A stretch of 64,000 bases of DNA from Taudactylus pleione (taxonomy: Eukaryota > Chordata > Amphibia > Anura > Myobatrachidae): the NCBI GenBank assembly GCA_031769625.1, contig JAUIMM010000001.1:2108001-2172000 (forward strand), given 5' to 3'. Positions 20,711 to 32,079 of the stretch are shown here, in pieces. A program made the position numbers and the translations under genes. The number at the start of each line of letters is the position of its first letter. Within the stretch, counting starts at the first letter, position 1. The notes beneath the pieces are model-generated. The model was given only the letters and a program-made list of their open reading frames with translations. It was not told the origin of the DNA and ran no database searches.

Positions 20711-21735
20711 CCTTTATGCCTATACTGGTCCATGTGAAGTTAGTCCTTAGTTCTTTAGATGAATTTGACCCTGAAGTTCAATTTACCTCACACTTATAAT
20801 AGTATAATAGTATGCCCTATATAATTCAGAAGTTCATAAAATTTAGTCATTCAATTTCTATCTTATGCTCGCTGTCACTCCTCAGACACAACTACGTGTG
20901 CTGGCATGCAAGAAAATTCATGGTCTGTCAGTGCATGCTGGCTTTATGCCTATACTGGTCCATGTGAAGTTAGGGCCTGATTCAGACCCAGTCGCAAGTG
21001 CTGAGCGCTCGCAACCGGGTCGATGGTTGCCCAGAGTGCATGCGCACGACGGAGCCGGCTCCATCGTGCGCATGTGCGAGACCCGTATAGCGATGGGCAA
21101 ATCGTCGCTCCGGGTCTCGTACCAAAGGGGGCATGCTGTCGATGTTGAGTGACAGCACGCCCCCTTTGCTGGGCGGGATGGGGGGAGGCTGCCCAAACGG
21201 AGGCGTTCCCATGTGAACGCCTACCGTTTGGGGCCAGCCCCACTGACATCACAAGTGATGTCAGTGGAGAGATTCCAGCTCTGTTAGAGCCAAAATCTCT
21301 CTGGGGCTTGCGGCAAGGAAACCCTACCACAAGGGTCTCATCGCAAGCCCGATGGTCACGATGGTCTTGACCATCTCGTCCATCTTCCAGGCCGCTCGCT
21401 ATAGCTGTGGGTGGTCACCCACAGCTATGCGAGCGGCCAGGAGGCCATTCTAAAAAAAAAAAATAGACCGGCCCTGATTCAGAGCGAGCGCTCTGTCAGA
21501 GGGTCCGGCTCTGAATCAGGGCCTCAGTCCTTAGTTCTTTTGGATGAATTTGACCCTGAAGTTCAATTTACCTCACACTTATAATAGTATAATAGTATGC
21601 CCTATATAATTCAGAAGTTCATAAAATATAGTCATTCAATTTCTATCTCATGCTCGCTGTCCCACCTCAGACACAACTACGTGTGCTGGCATGCAAGAAA
21701 ATTTATGGTCTGTCAGTGCATGCTGGCATTTGTAG
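20711..21735. repeat. 230-bp tandem duplication, second unit interrupted by a MITE
   Basis: Unit 1 (20,711-20,940) and unit 2 (20,941-20,972 continuing at 21,524-21,735) share ATGCCTATACTGGTCCATGT, GTCCTTAGTTCTTT and GACACAACTACGTGTGCTGG. Unit 2 is split by the element at 20,973-21,523, so unit 1 preserves the pre-insertion sequence. Confidence 0.92.
20973..21523. mobile_element. Hairpin-chain MITE, family 1, reverse orientation, with empty site
   Basis: A 551-bp element with ends GGGCCTGATTCAGA and TCTGAATCAGGGCC. The hairpins occur in the opposite order to 14,350-14,898: outer gacccag arms, gcgcacgacgg, gagacccg, gggggc(a/g)tgctgtc, ggcgttc, ctgacatcac, agctct, gcttgcgg, gatggtc, tatagctgtggg, then the end hairpin. 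The uninterrupted site at 20,740-20,750 (TTAGTCCTTAG) shows that the insertion added only the element and a 3-bp TTA/TCA duplication. Confidence 0.92.
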
Positions 21736-22300
21736 TGCCACAAAATCTTACACCATGTTTATAATGACAGTATTGTCTTGTTACCCAATGGTTTGGGATA
21801 CCAAGCTACTCAGCATTGGGGCTTAACTATCTAGATTCAGGGACATTTTTTTTTGCCACCCTCCTCCTCCTGGAAAATGGGACCCAATGCAGAGTACGAC
21901 GGGCTGTTATTTCACACAGTAGCCGGCGGTTTTGGGGTTTGCAAATTGCTACACATTGGATGCGGTTTGAGGGCCTGATTCAGCAAGGATCGCAAGAGAT
22001 TACACATACCTGGCCGCTGCGAGAATATGCTAATGAATGCATACGCACAGCAATCACAACACAAGATGCAGACGCCCAGCACTACATAAAGCCAGCCCAC
22101 CTCCCTTTACTCTATGCTTGATCAGTACGCAGGCTAGCGAAAACACCGGTAACATCGAGAACCGTTGAACCCATATGCACAACTGTGGTAGCCCTGACCT
22201 GCCGCAACTTCCTATGTACATCGAGACGTACGGCGGTACGGTTTACAAACTTCATATTGAGACTGTGGTTCATACTTGCCTACATTCAGCTGAATGTCTG
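21736..22300. other. Non-coding stretch with one MITE end
   Basis: A GAGGGCCTGATTCAGCAAGG end appears at 21,970 without a clear partner. Words near 22,150 match 15,590. No gene is seen. Confidence 0.4.
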
Positions 22301-22329
22301 AGCACAGCGGGGGGGGGGGTGTTCGGGTT

Positions 22330-22930
22330 ATGATGCGGCAGTGGGGGCGTGGCCACGCATTCGCTTCATTATGGCTCCGCCCCCTCTTCACAATGCTGAA
22401 AATATTGGCATTTGGAAGCAGGGGGCGGAGCCACGATGACGCGATTCAGCGTGAATCGCGTCACTGGCCCCCTCCACTGTGGGGGTTTCTGTAAGTAACG
22501 TGGGGGTCGGGTGGCAGCTGGGAGGCTTGCCTGGCTTTCCAGGGGGTCGGGAGCAGCACCCGATATTCGGGAAGCTCCCGACCAAATCGGGAGGGTAGGC
22601 AAGCCTCCTGTGGTTTAGTAAGATTCCCGCAAAATCTCTTGTTGGGAGATACCAGACATCCTTCTCCCAAACTGCACATGGCTTGTTTGTATGTTTCCTA
22701 ATATTCTTCTATTTCAATATTTTGCAGGCTTGCCCACCCTCCCGATTTGGCCGGGAGCCTCCCGATTTTCGGATGCCGCTCCCGGCCTCCCGGTAGCCAG
22801 CAACCCTCCCGGCCTTCCCCCAGAATAAACTAAAAAACCCAGCAGCGAGGGTGCCGGTGACTTGATTCTCGCTGAATCGCGTCATCATGGCCACGCCCCC
22901 TGCTTCACAATGCCGAAAATAACAGCATTG
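22330..22930. repeat. 'Ctcccgg' dispersed repeats abutting the retrovirus
   Basis: An inverted pair around 22,345-22,480 (gtggccacg / GGGGGCGGAGCCACGATGA) encloses gcgattcagcgtgaatcgcg. Two further blocks at 22,510-22,610 and 22,725-22,830 share gggaggcttgcctg / caggcttgcccaccctcccg in inverted orientation. The right edge, about 22,930, is where recognisable retroviral pol ends. Confidence 0.55.
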
Positions 22931-22934
22931 TGAA

Positions 22935-23463
22935 GTGGGGGTGGGGTCACGATGACAGGATCATGTGCATCCTGAGGCACATATGGTAAATACGTTGCTG
23001 GGTTTAACGTACTGCACCGTTTAATGGTGATGTTTGCAGGTGTTATTAGAGCTAGTTCCCATTTTGTGAACCTAGCTGAGGAAACATGTCTGGTTTGGGC
23101 AGAATTCAGCAAAGCAGATACAGCATGGGGAGTATAAACAATCATTTCATGGCCTAATACTACATCATCACTCTTACTGACCAATAGAGCAGTTGCTGCT
23201 ACACTTCTTAAACACGTTGGGAGTGATCTTACCACAGTGTCCAATTGTGCACTGTAGTATGCTACGGGCCTACTGGCATCACCATGTTTTTGTGTGAGGA
23301 CACCTGCTGTGCAACCGTCAGCTTCCGTACAATATAAATCAAAAGGTTTTTCATAATCAGGTATTCCCAATGCAGGTGCTCTTGTCAGACTATTCTTAAG
23401 ATTAAGGAAAGCCTGCTATGTTTCCTCTGTGTGTATGACACGATCGGGCTTTGAGGAAGAGAC
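22935..23463 (-). pseudogene. ERV pol remnant: RT connection / RNase H N-terminal part
   Basis: On the minus strand this open segment continues retroviral pol after reverse transcriptase. It has the features of the gammaretrovirus-type tether and early RNase H region: a PFDLYCTEADG-like acidic start and a RPVAYYSAQLD motif. It ends near 22,935 against another repeat, so most of RNase H, integrase, env and the 3' LTR are missing. It is separated from the RT by a MITE at 23,467. Confidence 0.75.
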
Positions 23464-23466
23464 TAA

Positions 23467-24007
23467 GGCCATTATTCAGAGGCGGTCGCAAGAAGCGATC
23501 GCTCTCTCTGAATGAGGGCGGCCGCTTCATTTTTGAAGTGCTGCCTCCTGGTCGTTAGTTAAGCTGTGGGTTACTGCCCACAGCTTAATGACCGACCAGG
23601 TCAATGGTCGCAATTGTGATCACCATCGCGACCATCGGGGCTTGCGACAAGACCCTAAGGTTGGGTCTCGACAACCGCAAGCCCCAGGGAGCTTTCTGCT
23701 CTGATGGAGTAGGAAGCTCCCCACTGACATCACTGATGATGTCAGTGTGGCCGCCCACAAAATGGTAGGCATTCCTTTATTAATGCCTCCATTTTGGAAA
23801 CCACCCCCCCGGCCCACCAACAAAACAGGGCGAGCTGTCGATCAAAATTGACAGCCGCCCCTTTTGTAGCAAGCTCCGGAGTGAGAAAGTTTCTCTCTCA
23901 CTCCGGGAGCTTGCGCACGTGCAGTGCGGCCGCTGCGCGTGCTCAGGGCTACCCATCGACCCGGTTGTGAGCACATAGGTGCTTGTGACCGGGTCTGAAT
24001 GAGACCC
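23467..24007. mobile_element. Hairpin-chain MITE, family 1, inserted in the ERV
   Basis: A 541-bp element flanked by TAA (23,464-23,466 and 24,008-24,010) with ends GGCCATTATTCAGA and TCTGAATGAGACCC. The hairpin order equals 14,350-14,898, but individual stems have diverged. For example, the gggggcgtgctgtc stem is replaced by an AAAACAGGGCGAGCTGTCGA-type one and the ggcgttccc stem by one around ccacaaaatgg. That arms pair even though their sequence has drifted suggests subfamilies rather than random decay. Retroviral pol resumes on both sides. Confidence 0.92.
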
Positions 24008-24010
24008 TAA

Positions 24011-24916
24011 GTCCCGTAATGGTAAAGCCAAAATAGAAAAACCTGGGATCCACATTCTGCAGTATCCACACATTCCCAAGAAGGTATGGATTTGCTGTTG
24101 GTTCTGAGGCAGTGTCATGGTCTGTATGGCCTGGATTCTGTCAGTAGTCAGATGTCGTAATCCCTGTGTTAGACAGTGTCCTAAGTATTTAACCCAGGAC
24201 TGGCATGGCTGTAGTTTGTCCTTAGCAACTTTGTGTCCTGTTTGCGAGAGATGAAGCAATAAAAGTTTAGCATCATTTAAACGACATAAACGAACCAGAA
24301 CACAACAACAAATCATCCACATACTGTATTAGAACAGATCCATTGGCAGGTTGAAAAGGTTGTAAACAGTTGTGTAAGGCCTGGGAGAAGATACTGGGGC
24401 TGTCTATGAAGCCCTGGGGCAATCGTGTCCATGTGTATTGTACCCCCCTGTATGTAAATGCAAATAGGTACTGACAGTGAGGATGAAGAGGGACAGAGAA
24501 GAAGGCAGAGCAGAGGTCAATGACAGTAAAATGGGTTGCATTTGGTGGGATCTGCATAAGAATGACAGCTGGATTCGGCACTACAGGGAATTGGCTCTCT
24601 ACTACCTTATTAACCCCTCTAAGGTCCTGTACCAGCCTATAACCCCTCCCACCACTCTTTTTCACAGGAAAGACTGTTGGCTACACTCGCTGTACGGACT
24701 AAAATTCCCTGTTGTGCTTATCTCTACCTCCTGTTTTAGTGGGTACTGGGGAATTTTTGGAGCTTGCCTACCACTTTTTAGATTTACCATTATGGGAGCT
24801 ACATTTGCCATCAACCCAGTGTCCTGTCCATCTTTGGTCCAAAGTGAACCTGGTATTTGAGATAACATCTGCTCTACCTGAGATGGATTCTTATCTGGAA
24901 CAGTAGAGTGAAACAT
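24011..24916 (-). pseudogene. ERV pol remnant: reverse transcriptase
   Basis: On the minus strand, recognisable RT segments run from the N-terminal fingers (SGRQAPKIPQYPL) through a GYRLVQDLR motif and PQGF to the YVDD catalytic box at about 24,312-24,323, then the thumb. The frame changes at about 24,660 and again near 24,290, so no single polypeptide can be made. The YVDD box and connection sequence place it with gamma/epsilon-like (class I) retroviruses; this is family-level judgement from motifs. Confidence 0.85.
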
Positions 24917-25273
24917 TTACCTTTGGGGAGTGTCTAATATATCCCTCACCTCGTGCACAACTCTCTCTGGGATATCTAGAAATATACCATCAGTGGTACA
25001 ATAAATGACACATCCCATTTTACATAACAAATCCCTTCCCAGTAGGTTAGTAGGGGCCGCTGCTGCCAGGAGAAAGGAATGCCTGGTATGCAATGGACCG
25101 ATAGTAGCCTCTGCAGATTTGGTTAAAAGATAATGTTGCACTTTACCCATTACACCCATTGCTGGTACTGTTTTACTGGTCACCTGTAAATTAGATGGAG
25201 ATTTTATCACTGATCTGGTCGCCCCTGTGTCTACAAGAAAAGAATGTGTAGTACCAGCTACATCAACTATCAT
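24917..25273 (-). pseudogene. ERV protease domain remnant
   Basis: A 118-codon minus-strand segment contains the aspartic-protease catalytic signature LVDTGATRS (Asp at about 25,229-25,231) and a flap-distal LLGRDLL motif, as in retroviral proteases. It ends at an in-frame TAA just before the RT segment, in the same register. It lies between gag and RT as expected for pol. Confidence 0.85.
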
Positions 25274-25484
25274 TACAGGTTCTTCTCTAGTACCCCCAGT
25301 TAACCTGACTGGCTGTAGACTACAGGTGTGACCTGACCCCTAGAGCTGACTATCTTCTTCCAGCATAGCATTCACTGCTGCGATGTGAGCAGGTGATGGC
25401 TGGAATTGTCCTGACTGCTGTGGGTGCCCCTTCTGTGGGTATCTCATGTGTTTCCTGGTTTGGTATTTCCCACTTTCTGGCCTT

Positions 25485-27043
25485 ACAGAACTTACTTATG
25501 TGGTCCTCCTTGTTACATCTATAACACCTTCGTGGTTGACGTGTTGTGAAAGGTTGTTGTTGTGTGGGTTGGGGAATGAGGAAAGTTGTGTTTGTGTATA
25601 GGGATAAGGGTTTGGAGGTTGTGTGGGATGAGTGTATTGTGGCTGAGTGTGGTAAGAGTGCTGCAGTGTTATTTGCATTCCTTCCAGAGCTTGAATACTA
25701 ACAGCCATTAGTTTCTCTGCATTTCTCTCTTCCTAAAGATGTTTTTGTCATGTTCAATTGCAGATTCCCTGAGTGTGTCTACCGTAACTCCCCTCCAACC
25801 AGGAAGTGAGGTCTGAACCCTGGCCTTTAGAGTGTCTTTAAGACCATCCATAAGCACTGTGATTGTCATTTCCCTGTGATGGGTGTTGTCTTTTATGTCC
25901 TCTATACCTGTGTATTGAGTAATAGTCTGCAGCACTCTGACAAAATAATCTGCTTGCAGACTCACTCTCTTTCTGTTTAATCGTGAAGATTTTACTCCAG
26001 TTAACAATTAATGGGAAAAATACAGCCAATTGGGTAACAATATGGGTTATATCGTCTTGATTACCATCATCAGTTATGGGACTATATCCATCCAATACAC
26101 AGGCCGTGATAAACTTTTTCACGTTGGTATTGTGTGGAAGACAAGCCCGTAATACCACTCGCCAATCTTTATTGGCGAGCTCATGAGCATTACCCAAATC
26201 CTTTACAAATCTCTGGCACTTTGCTAGTTCTTTCCTAGGGTCAGGGAAATCTGTCATTATGGAACGTAGTTCTGCTCTTGTCCATGGACAATGCGTCGCT
26301 ACATCCCTTGTGGCCACTACACCATGTGCATCCGGATTCCCATTGGGAACGGTTATTGTCTGGATGGGATGGATGCCTGCCACACTGCTGCCTTTGACCT
26401 TACTACCTGTTTGAGGGTTCAGCCTACTGCTACTATGTATGGTATTAGTAATCTCCGCTACTGTTACAGCGGGTGTTAATACTTCCTGCACTGGTTGGGC
26501 TACCTCCATTTCTGGTACTAGCAGGGCAGCTACCTGTGCTTGCTGTGGTAGTCCATTTAACATTTGTGCAACATGTGAAAGAGCGGACATCCCAACAGGT
26601 TCATCATCTGCATCATAAACATGTTCCTTATAGTTACTTAGAAGAGGGTACAAGTTACTTGTTACATTTTTATGATTTTTGAGATCGACTGTACCTTCAC
26701 CCCCATCTGCATAGGGCGGTGGTGGTGCTCGTGCGCTACTAACATTACCTTCTGCAATGCTACCTCGCTGTGCGTGCGCACTACTTTGCAGTGTGCACGC
26801 AATGCTATTTGCGTGCACGCTCCCTTGCGTCATGCGTGCAACGCTAGTTTGCATCGCGTGCACACCACTAAGCCACATGTCCCCCTCGTGCTGCCACAAC
26901 TTCAAGCAATCATTAAACTTTACCCTTTTCTTCAGAGACTTCACTAAACATATACTGTCTCTGAGATTGTTCAGAACCTCTGAATCAAAGCTACCAATCT
27001 TAGGAAAAGGTGTTCTACATTTCTTGGTCATTTTGACCCACAT
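25485..27043 (-). pseudogene. ERV gag remnant with one zinc knuckle
   Basis: A 401-codon minus-strand frame starts at 27,043. It has a matrix-like N terminus, a proline/alanine-rich middle and a capsid-like region containing PWTRAEL. A frame change near 26,000 moves the C-terminal capsid into another register (to 25,708). A single C-x2-C-x4-H-x4-C nucleocapsid knuckle is encoded at 25,485-25,526 in yet another context. Repeated gcgtgcac-type words around 26,745-26,865 make an Ala/His-rich variable segment. The gene is broken. Confidence 0.8.
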
Positions 27044-28690
27044 GTCGCAGTAGAGAATTTCAATTGGTGAACGTTTTTCAGTGAGCTACGTTCACGCACT
27101 CCCTCCCGTTATTCACAGCAGACCTGGCGTTAGTCGACTTGTATAATGAGGAGCAGAATAACCACCTATTGAAAATTATTCTACCTGCGATGATATTAAC
27201 TCAAGCTTCCGTCGCTCGCTTCCTTTGAGTTTACTCCCACTGGTAGCATCTAGAAGTTCCAATAACTCCTAACCTTGCCAGCAGTTTCACTCCCACGACA
27301 ACCCACTTCACAATCACGGTTTATATAACCATGTGGTTTGATTGCTTTGCCCAAAGAACCTAACTGGTCAATGGACTTTGTGATTAATGGGTGATGGACC
27401 AAGAAACCCCTTAGTTTCTCGATAACCACAATGTACCTGCTTTGTACACTGGCCCAGTAGTTTGTACCTACCGAGTTTATACTGAGGTTTAACAGACAGT
27501 AACCTCCACTATTTAGGCTTAACAGACAGTAGCCTTTACAATCACAACGTTTCAATTTACATACACCTTTTCTGCGCAGAAAATAGAACCTTTTCTCTTA
27601 ATATGGCAGTACAATACAGAGGTTTAACAAGCAATCATGCTATGCATATAATGACTGTTTCAACACGTGGCAGCAATACAGGAAATATGTGTACGCTATT
27701 GTGCGACTTCCCCTTTTAACACAAAACTTTATCAACGAAGGAAAACAAACTTTTTCCTTCCTTGTCTCTGGATTCTAATCAGCGCTCCTTGAACTCACAC
27801 AATAACGGATAGCGGTCTCTCAGCATAAAGTGGTAGCAGGTTTTCGAAGGCAATGCGTTCTTTCCTGCGTATGGCGCCTCCACCCTTTGCTGAGGGATCG
27901 ATAACCGTGTATTATCATGTAAATTGGCAGCGTGATCACACTCTATGAGCCCCCAACTATGAATTCCTATTTAGCCTCTATACCCTAAAGTCGCTGTTTA
28001 GCGTTGTGTACACATATGAAATAATTGCTTTCCAGACTTTGAGTGGGGTTCTAAAGCACAAAAGTTATTATTCACATAAAAGCATATAGTTACACGCCTT
28101 GATCTATAATACAATTAGCGCAAAGGTTATACAAAATACAAGCTACAGTCGAAACATATGCATGCGCTCTGGATCCAGATTTCCCGGCATCAACTATGCA
28201 ACCTACATCAACAGAAAAAGAAAGATGACTAACTACCAGTTCTAGAGTGCTTGCATATAAACCCTTGCAGAGATAGGCAATAGAATAGAACAAGTTGGCA
28301 TAATCCCATTGGTTCTCCTTCCTGGTTCTTCTGTTACGATACAGTTCATAGGTCAGTTCGTATTGTAATAGTTCAGCCCTCCAACAGCTCTTTGTGTGTG
28401 TTTTCCCGCTGAAGAACAAGTCTAAACTGGCTAATAAACATTACATTACAGAGTACATTTCAATGCCTATCTCTCCATGATCTATAATCCGCAGACGCAT
28501 GTTGCGATCTCCTTGCCGATGGAACCGGAATTCTGCAAATAAACAGTGGTTTAGAATGGCACCAAACGTCGTCTGCTTATCATATACTAAACCTTAGATA
28601 CCAAATATATGTATTTCACAATAGACTTGATAACGTATAAAACCTCTAATATTAATGTTAGGGAACCTTTCTTCTTCCTGGTTCTGACTG
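27044..28690 (-). other. Probable ERV leader and 5' LTR region (unresolved)
   Basis: The sequence directly upstream of gag on the minus strand is non-coding and should hold the leader, primer-binding site and 5' LTR. I could not fix TG...CA ends or a primer-binding site by eye, and no 3' LTR exists in the window to compare. Confidence 0.35.
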
Positions 28691-29106
28691 TAAATGAGGC
28701 CCAGAATAATTAAGCAGCTGTGTGACTGTCCTGTCTAATATAGTTTACAAACGAAATTCAACTGTTTACTTCACTACATCTAACTGCACATGGAGACCTC
28801 TGAGGCAGTATAATGGGTACAGATAGTGAGGGATACCAGACCCTCCAACATGACCCCTTCCACAAGGTACAAAACACTCTGCACCTGGACTTCCCACTTC
28901 ATTTATGATTGCAGTCACCTGTGATGAACTAATTAAGTAATGATAAGGATATTTCTAACACAGATGACTGCAATCATAAACCAAGTGTGTGAGTCTCTCC
29001 TCTCTCTATCTGCCCCTATGTTGTCCCCACATTCCCCAAAGTGTTCTCCAGCCCAGACTGTCACCCTTCCCCTAGTGTCACACAGCCCTCTCCTACAGAA
29101 CACTCT
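28691..29106. other. Repeat-derived spacer between ERV and hAT element
   Basis: An inverted pair of about 20 bp lies around 28,900-28,980 (TTTATGATTGCAGTCA... and TGACTGCAATCATAAACC). This suggests a small MITE or SINE remnant. No gene is seen. Confidence 0.4.
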
Positions 29107-29742
29107 ATAGTAAGGGTATGCACCGGCCACTTTTCATGTTTTGTGATTTGGTTTTGGATCTGGATCTTTCTTTGTGTTTTGGATCTGGATTGGTTTTGCC
29201 TAAACCACCCTTCCGTGTTTTGGGTTCTGGGTTTTGTGTTTTAGATCTGTATTTTTTTTTTTTAAAAAGCATAAAAACAGCTAAAATAACAGAATTTGTG
29301 TGTTTTTCTGCTCCTATGCTAATATTAACCTCAATAACCTTAATTTCCACTCATTTCCAGTCTATTCTGAATACCTCACAATAGTGTTTTTATATCCAAA
29401 AGGTTGCACCGAGGTAGCTGGATGACTATGCTAAGAGATACGAGTGGGCGGCACAAACACGTGGTCCATCTAGGAGTGACACTGCAGTGGCAGACAGGAT
29501 GGCAGTTTGAAAAACTAGGCCTCAAACAGTACATAATTCAAAGAAAAAAAAGAGGTGCAAAATGGAATTGTCCTTGGGCCTTCCCACCCACCCTTATGTG
29601 GTATAAACAGGACATGCACACTTTAACAAACCAAACATTTCTGCGCCAGGGTCTGCCACACGACTGTGGCTGAAATGATTGGTTTGTTTGGGCCTCCACA
29701 AAACAAGCTGGCAATTAATCTGTCCCTGCACAAACTGGCTCT

Positions 29743-31881
29743 TCAGTGCGCTTGAGTCAGGTGCATACCCCCTCCTTTGCCTATGTCATAGGTGGATGTA
29801 TAGGCTTGTATGGCCTTTTGCTGCTCCTCCATCCTCTGAAGCATATAGAGGGTTGAGTTCCACCGCGTCACAACCTCTTGCTTCAGGTGATGGCGGGGCA
29901 GGTTCAAGAGTGTTTGCTGGCGCTCCAGTCTTCGGCACGCAGTCGCTGAATGGCGAAAGTGGCCAGATATTTTTCGGGCCACCCAAAGCGTCTCCTGCAC
30001 GCCCCTGTCGCTTTTCAGAAAATTCTGCACCACCAACTTTATTGTGTGAGCAAAACATGGGACGTGATGGAATTTGCCCAGATGTAATGCCCGCACAATA
30101 TTGGTGGCGTTGTCAGATATCACAAATCCCCAGGAGAGTCTAAGTGGGGTAAGCCACTGGGCGATGATTTCCCTCAGTTTCTCTAAGAGGTTGTCGGCGG
30201 TGTGCCTCTTACTGAAATCGGTGATACACAGCATAGCCTACCTTTGAACGAGCTGGCGTTTCTGAGATGCTGCTACTGGTGACGCTGCTGCTGTTGCTGC
30301 GTAAGGTGATACATCTACCCAGTGGGCTGTCACAGTCATATAGTCCTTAGTCTGCCCTGTTCCACTTGTCCACATGTCCGTGGTTAAGTGGACATTGGGT
30401 ACAACGGTATTTTTCAGGACACTGAGGACACTTTTTCTGATGTTTCTGTACAGTCTCGGTATCGCCTGCCTAGTGAAGTGGAATCTAGACGGGATTTGGA
30501 ACCGGGGACACACTACCTCCATCAATTGTCTAAATCCCACTGCACTAATGGCGGATACCGGACGCACATCTAACACCAACATAGCAGTCAAGGCCTCAGT
30601 TATACGTTTTGCTTCAGGATGACTGCTGTCGTACTTCATCCTCCTCGCTAAGGACTGTTGGAGGGTCAATTGTTTAGTAAAAGTAGTGGTGTTACTACTT
30701 CCTCTCTGGGATGATGAACGACTCCCAGCAGCAGCAACAGCAGCAGCGGCAGCAGGAGGCGTAGCAATGCAGGATCCTCCGGAGGAATCCCGGATAGGAG
30801 AGTCAGTCATGCCAGTGACATGGCCTGCAGGACTACTTCCGATCCTGACTAAGGAGGAAATTGACGAGGAGGGAGTTGACGGTGTGGTTTGCAGGCACTT
30901 GGATACAACAGGACAACGGGATTTAGGTGTCCCTGGACTGCTTACGGTCTTAGCCAAAGTTTCGGAACTGGACAGTAACTTTTTATGAACGCGCTGCAGG
31001 TGCCGTATAAGGGAGGATGTTCCTAGGAGGTTAACGTCCCTACCCCTACTTATTTCACCTTTACATATGGTACATATGGCAAGACAGTTGTTGTCCGGAT
31101 TTGGATAGAAATATTGCCAGACCAAAGAGGTGGAATGTTTGGTCTTCTGCCCAGGCATGCCCGTGATGAGCTTTTTCATCCCACGGACAACAACTGTCTC
31201 CCCCGGAGCCTAATTTAAACAAACCACATCACCATTAGAATCCTCCTCGCCAACTTCCTCCTCAGCCCCAGCTACACCAGTATCCTCATTCTGTTGTACT
31301 TCAACAGTGACATCTTCAATTTGCATATCAGCAAGTGGACTGTGGGTGCTCCTTTCAGCACTTGCAGGGGGCATGCAAATGGTGGGAAGAGCCACCTCTT
31401 CCCGTCCAGTGCTGGGAAGGTCAGGCATCGCAACCACCACCACACTTGGACTCTCCTTGGGGATTTGTGATATCTTCTTAGAACGCACAGTTCTTCACTG
31501 TGCTTTTGCCAGCTTAACTCTTTTGATTTTTTTAGTGGGAGGAGGGTTTCCATCGTCATGTGAAGCTGAACCACTAGTCATGTACATAGGGAAAGACCTT
31601 AGCCATTCCTTGCCACCCTGTGTCGTAAATGGCATATTGGCAAGTTTACGTTTCTCTTCAGATGATTTAAATGTTTTTTTCAAGGTCATTTTCCTGAACT
31701 TCTTTGCCATTTGGGATTGTATGTGCCCTCTACTATGACATTGGGCATCGGCCTTGGCAGACAACGTTGATGGCATGTTATCGTCTATGTCATGACTAGT
31801 GGCAGCAGCTTCAGCACTAGGAGGAAGTGCTTCTTGATCTTTCTCTATTTTATTTTTATCGGAGAAAGTTTGGTCCTCCAT
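29743..31881 (-). pseudogene. hAT transposase with N-terminal BED zinc finger, three in-frame stops
   Basis: Three successive minus-strand segments share one register for 713 codons. They are interrupted only by stops at 31,495-31,497, 31,210-31,212 and 30,238-30,240. The 31,179-30,241 segment holds a BED-type finger (SLVWQYFYPNPDN, then CTICK, then H-x5-H) and the start of the catalytic fold. The 30,234-29,746 segment holds WGFVISDNATN, HVPCFAHTIKL and VVTRWNSTLYML, typical of hAT/ZBED transposases. The C-terminal dimerisation region is absent: the sequence jumps near 29,740. Frameshifts are not evident. Confidence 0.85.
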
Positions 31882-32079
31882 TTATGTTATATCGATTTGA
31901 TATATACGGGCGGCTAAGGCGCACACAAACACAGAAGTATTTTTTATTTTTGCTGGAGAGTAGTGCACTTTGTGGGTTACACCACCCTTTAAGAAATGAG
32001 CCAGCCAGCTCTTTACTTATGGGACACAGGCACACGCTTGGCGCTGCTCCTTTGTTGATGCACGTGTGGCTACTGCGCA

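Noticed and set aside
27044..28690. Precise LTR boundaries for the retrovirus
   Set aside because: Several TG...CA pairs are possible; without a second LTR or a clear primer-binding site none can be supported by eye.
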